From NCBI RefSeq assembly GCF_018691265.1, contig NW_024881278.1, positions 2,170,001 to 2,234,000 of the forward strand: a stretch of 64,000 bases of DNA, in the 5' to 3' direction. The notes beneath the pieces were generated by a model, which worked only from the letters and a program-made list of their open reading frames with translations, ran no database searches and was not told the origin of the DNA. Shown here one piece after another: positions 62,101 through 64,000 of this stretch. A program made the position numbers and the translations under genes. Numbering within the stretch: position 1 is the first letter of the stretch; each line of letters begins with the position of its first letter. Source of the DNA: Tyto alba. Its lineage: Eukaryota; Chordata; Aves; Strigiformes; Tytonidae.

Positions 62101-64000
62101 TGACCCTGAAAAGCAGCTCAGGTCATCCAGTATACAGCTGGGAAGAGGTATTGGGCCTGGGGATCTGCTGCTACCTCTTACACAGAAATGGTCTTCATAG
62201 CTCTTAATTTCCACTTTTATAAAACCAGCAGCGTCATGGTTAACGAGCACAGAGAGACAGGTAGTGGAAAGGGTAACTAGTCTCTAGCTCTGAGTTTTCA
62301 GTGTGCTGCAGGCAAATATAAACTTCAAAGAATGAGTGCTACTCTCAAGGAGAGACAGAGCTAGCAAGGAACAAATAGGTTTGTGTTCCCACCCACTGAA
62401 ATAAAAAGTCCATAGTAATGACAGAAATCAGGGTTATTAGATAATTTAAGTAACTATGCAATTGCCTTGACTGCTTCTCCGCAATCTCTGTAAAGTATCC
62501 ACTTTCTGACTGAATTTTGTAGGGATTGGAGAGCACAGGAGAGATGGAATAAAAGGGAAAGAAATTAAGAGTTTCTTTAACAGCCCATGAGGCTAAAGTA
62601 AAGAGATAAATACTCGTTGCTTTTCATAGTGTACGTGTGCACAAGGTCAAATTCTGATTGATCTCTCATAGAAGCAAAGTATGTGTTAATGGATACATCA
62701 GACTACACACTTATATAAAACTCTGAACACTCAAGTCTGCCTCACATAGCTGTGCTCATGTATCTCTTTCAAAGCACTAAGATATACAGTGTACACGTCA
62801 CCATGACCTACTTGTTGCACAAGATCTGCTGTGTGACTTTAGAGACTTAACCAAATGCCCCTGTTGAGCAGAGGCATCAAAACAGTGGAGAGCAATGTAT
62901 ACTCGGTCAGAAGCAATTTCATGGCTGTCAGGCTATTCAGGTACCTAGATTTATTTTTCTTAATGCTGCAAAATATGAACCTATGTTTTAAAGAACCTGC
63001 TTGTGCTGTATCCTACTGCCACCAATTCTATGCTCTTTCCAAGAACTGAAAACAGGCTGTTGCTGAACTTTCTTGATACTCTCTGCAGTGAAGGACATGG
63101 TCACAGAAGAAACTTTCAAGTGGCAGCTAGAAAAGTTCAATGCCAGTGTTCTCTCCCAGAAGCAGCAGCTTCCTAACCCACAATTGGAAACAGTGACTGC
63201 CTCCCAGAGACATTACATACTGATTTTAAACATTACTGCTAATCACGTCTTATCTTGAAGCTAAGAGAGGACATTTTGGTGAAATAGGTTTCTGTGTTTC
63301 TATTGGTTTTTTGCATTGTCTTGAAAGGCTTTGTATTATTTATTATAAAAATAAAGAATGCTATATAAATAGCTTTTGAGATTACAGATGATTCAAATGT
63401 TCACTTTTACCCCTACATACATGACAAGCTCTCGACTCTTCTCTTGGCAAGAGAGTAGAAGTTGACTTTAACTTGAGACAGGGATCAAAGCCAATTTCTA
63501 TCTGGATACTGTAATTGCTGTGCTGAGAATAAGTGTGTATTTAACATGCAATAAAAAAATCCTGGCCAAAATCTCCCTTTCCTATGATGACTGCGACAGC
63601 AGTGAGGTAAAGCAACTCAGTTATAGCCCTTGTCTTTAAAGCTTGCTGTGAGCACCAGGGGCAAAATGGCTTCAGCTTTACTGTGTTTGATTATGCTAGC
63701 AGTCAAGCACAACCTTATCATAGAAGGATGCTTTGTAATAACAGGAGAGACGTGAGCACTTTCAGAGGGGATTTTATCCTACATTAGGGTAGAGCACGTC
63801 ATCCTCTGGGAGTGTTCACTTCTGGAGGGTGTTTACTTCTCTGCTTAAATCAGTTTAAACTAGCTCCTGACTTTAGGGTTGATAAAACAGGGTAAAATGA
63901 GTATCACACTGTTTTCCTACTCCTCATATAGACCAACTTTGCTGGAAAATTAACAGCCACAGTCACTTGAATTGCTGAGATGACCTCAGATCATGGTCAC
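59171..64000. other. Intergenic DNA, no gene seen
   Basis: Unique sequence with purine-rich patches near 59265-59300 and no notable repeat. Open frames under 80 codons show no exon context. No mobile element or RNA gene was recognised up to the right edge. Confidence 0.55.
59389..59405. other. Small perfect hairpin
   Basis: TAACCTT-TAG-AAGGTTA forms a 7-bp stem with a 3-base loop. It is followed directly by TTTGC-TTTT-GCAAA, a second 5-bp stem. Both are short enough to be chance. Confidence 0.6.

Noticed and set aside
1..64000. CRISPR arrays, bacterial operons, tRNA or rRNA genes, phage-like modules
   Set aside because: No regularly spaced repeats, no tightly packed long frames and no cloverleaf or rRNA core sequence were seen. 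The window reads as vertebrate intergenic DNA.

Overview
The window is vertebrate nuclear DNA and almost entirely non-coding. A bird is the best fit, for three reasons. The base composition is AT-rich and uniform. Interspersed repeats are sparse, with no recognisable SINEs. The one well-preserved mobile element, at 46,423-47,497, has the termini and internal text of long terminal repeats (LTRs) that I associate with bird endogenous retroviruses. The species cannot be read from the sequence.

One real coding exon is visible, on the minus strand at 1,765-1,878. It encodes a 38-residue N-terminus that begins MANPSAVCNG and ends KKNGITKGMK, followed at once by a consensus splice donor. An in-frame TAA lies four codons before the ATG. 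The pattern (MANP, AVCNG, LH.H, KNGI.K) matches my recollection of the N-terminus of SPTLC3, a catalytic subunit of serine palmitoyltransferase in the endoplasmic reticulum. Positions 1-1,764 are then the start of the first coding intron, the rest of the gene lies beyond the left edge, and everything to the right is 5' flank. In mammals the 5' side of SPTLC3 faces a large gene desert towards BTBD3. A desert is what the other ~62 kb looks like: no convincing exon, tRNA, rRNA, CRISPR array or operon-like gene arrangement.

Layout: 1-1,764 intron; 1,765-1,930 start-codon exon (the 5' boundary is inferred from an acceptor-like site); 1,931-2,600 possible promoter or upstream-intron region; 2,610-2,790 a homeodomain-motif-rich block; about 2.8-33.4 kb unique intergenic DNA with homopolymers, microsatellites and small tandem or palindromic repeats; 33.5-34.7 kb three consecutive blocks that look like conserved developmental enhancers; 34.7-44.9 kb intergenic, with a diverged 53-bp duplication at 42.7 and 43.5 kb; 44.95-46.35 kb a repeat-like, probably old LTR-derived segment; 46.42-47.50 kb a solo LTR with a 5-bp target-site duplication; 47.5-58.6 kb intergenic with a 33-base T run and a T/C homopolymer cluster; 58.6-59.2 kb another enhancer-like block; then unremarkable sequence to the end.

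No new gene system was found. The points most worth checking are the start-codon exon, its possible upstream non-coding exon, the enhancer-like clusters, and the two LTR-type elements. Conservation claims rest on appearance only, because no alignment could be run.
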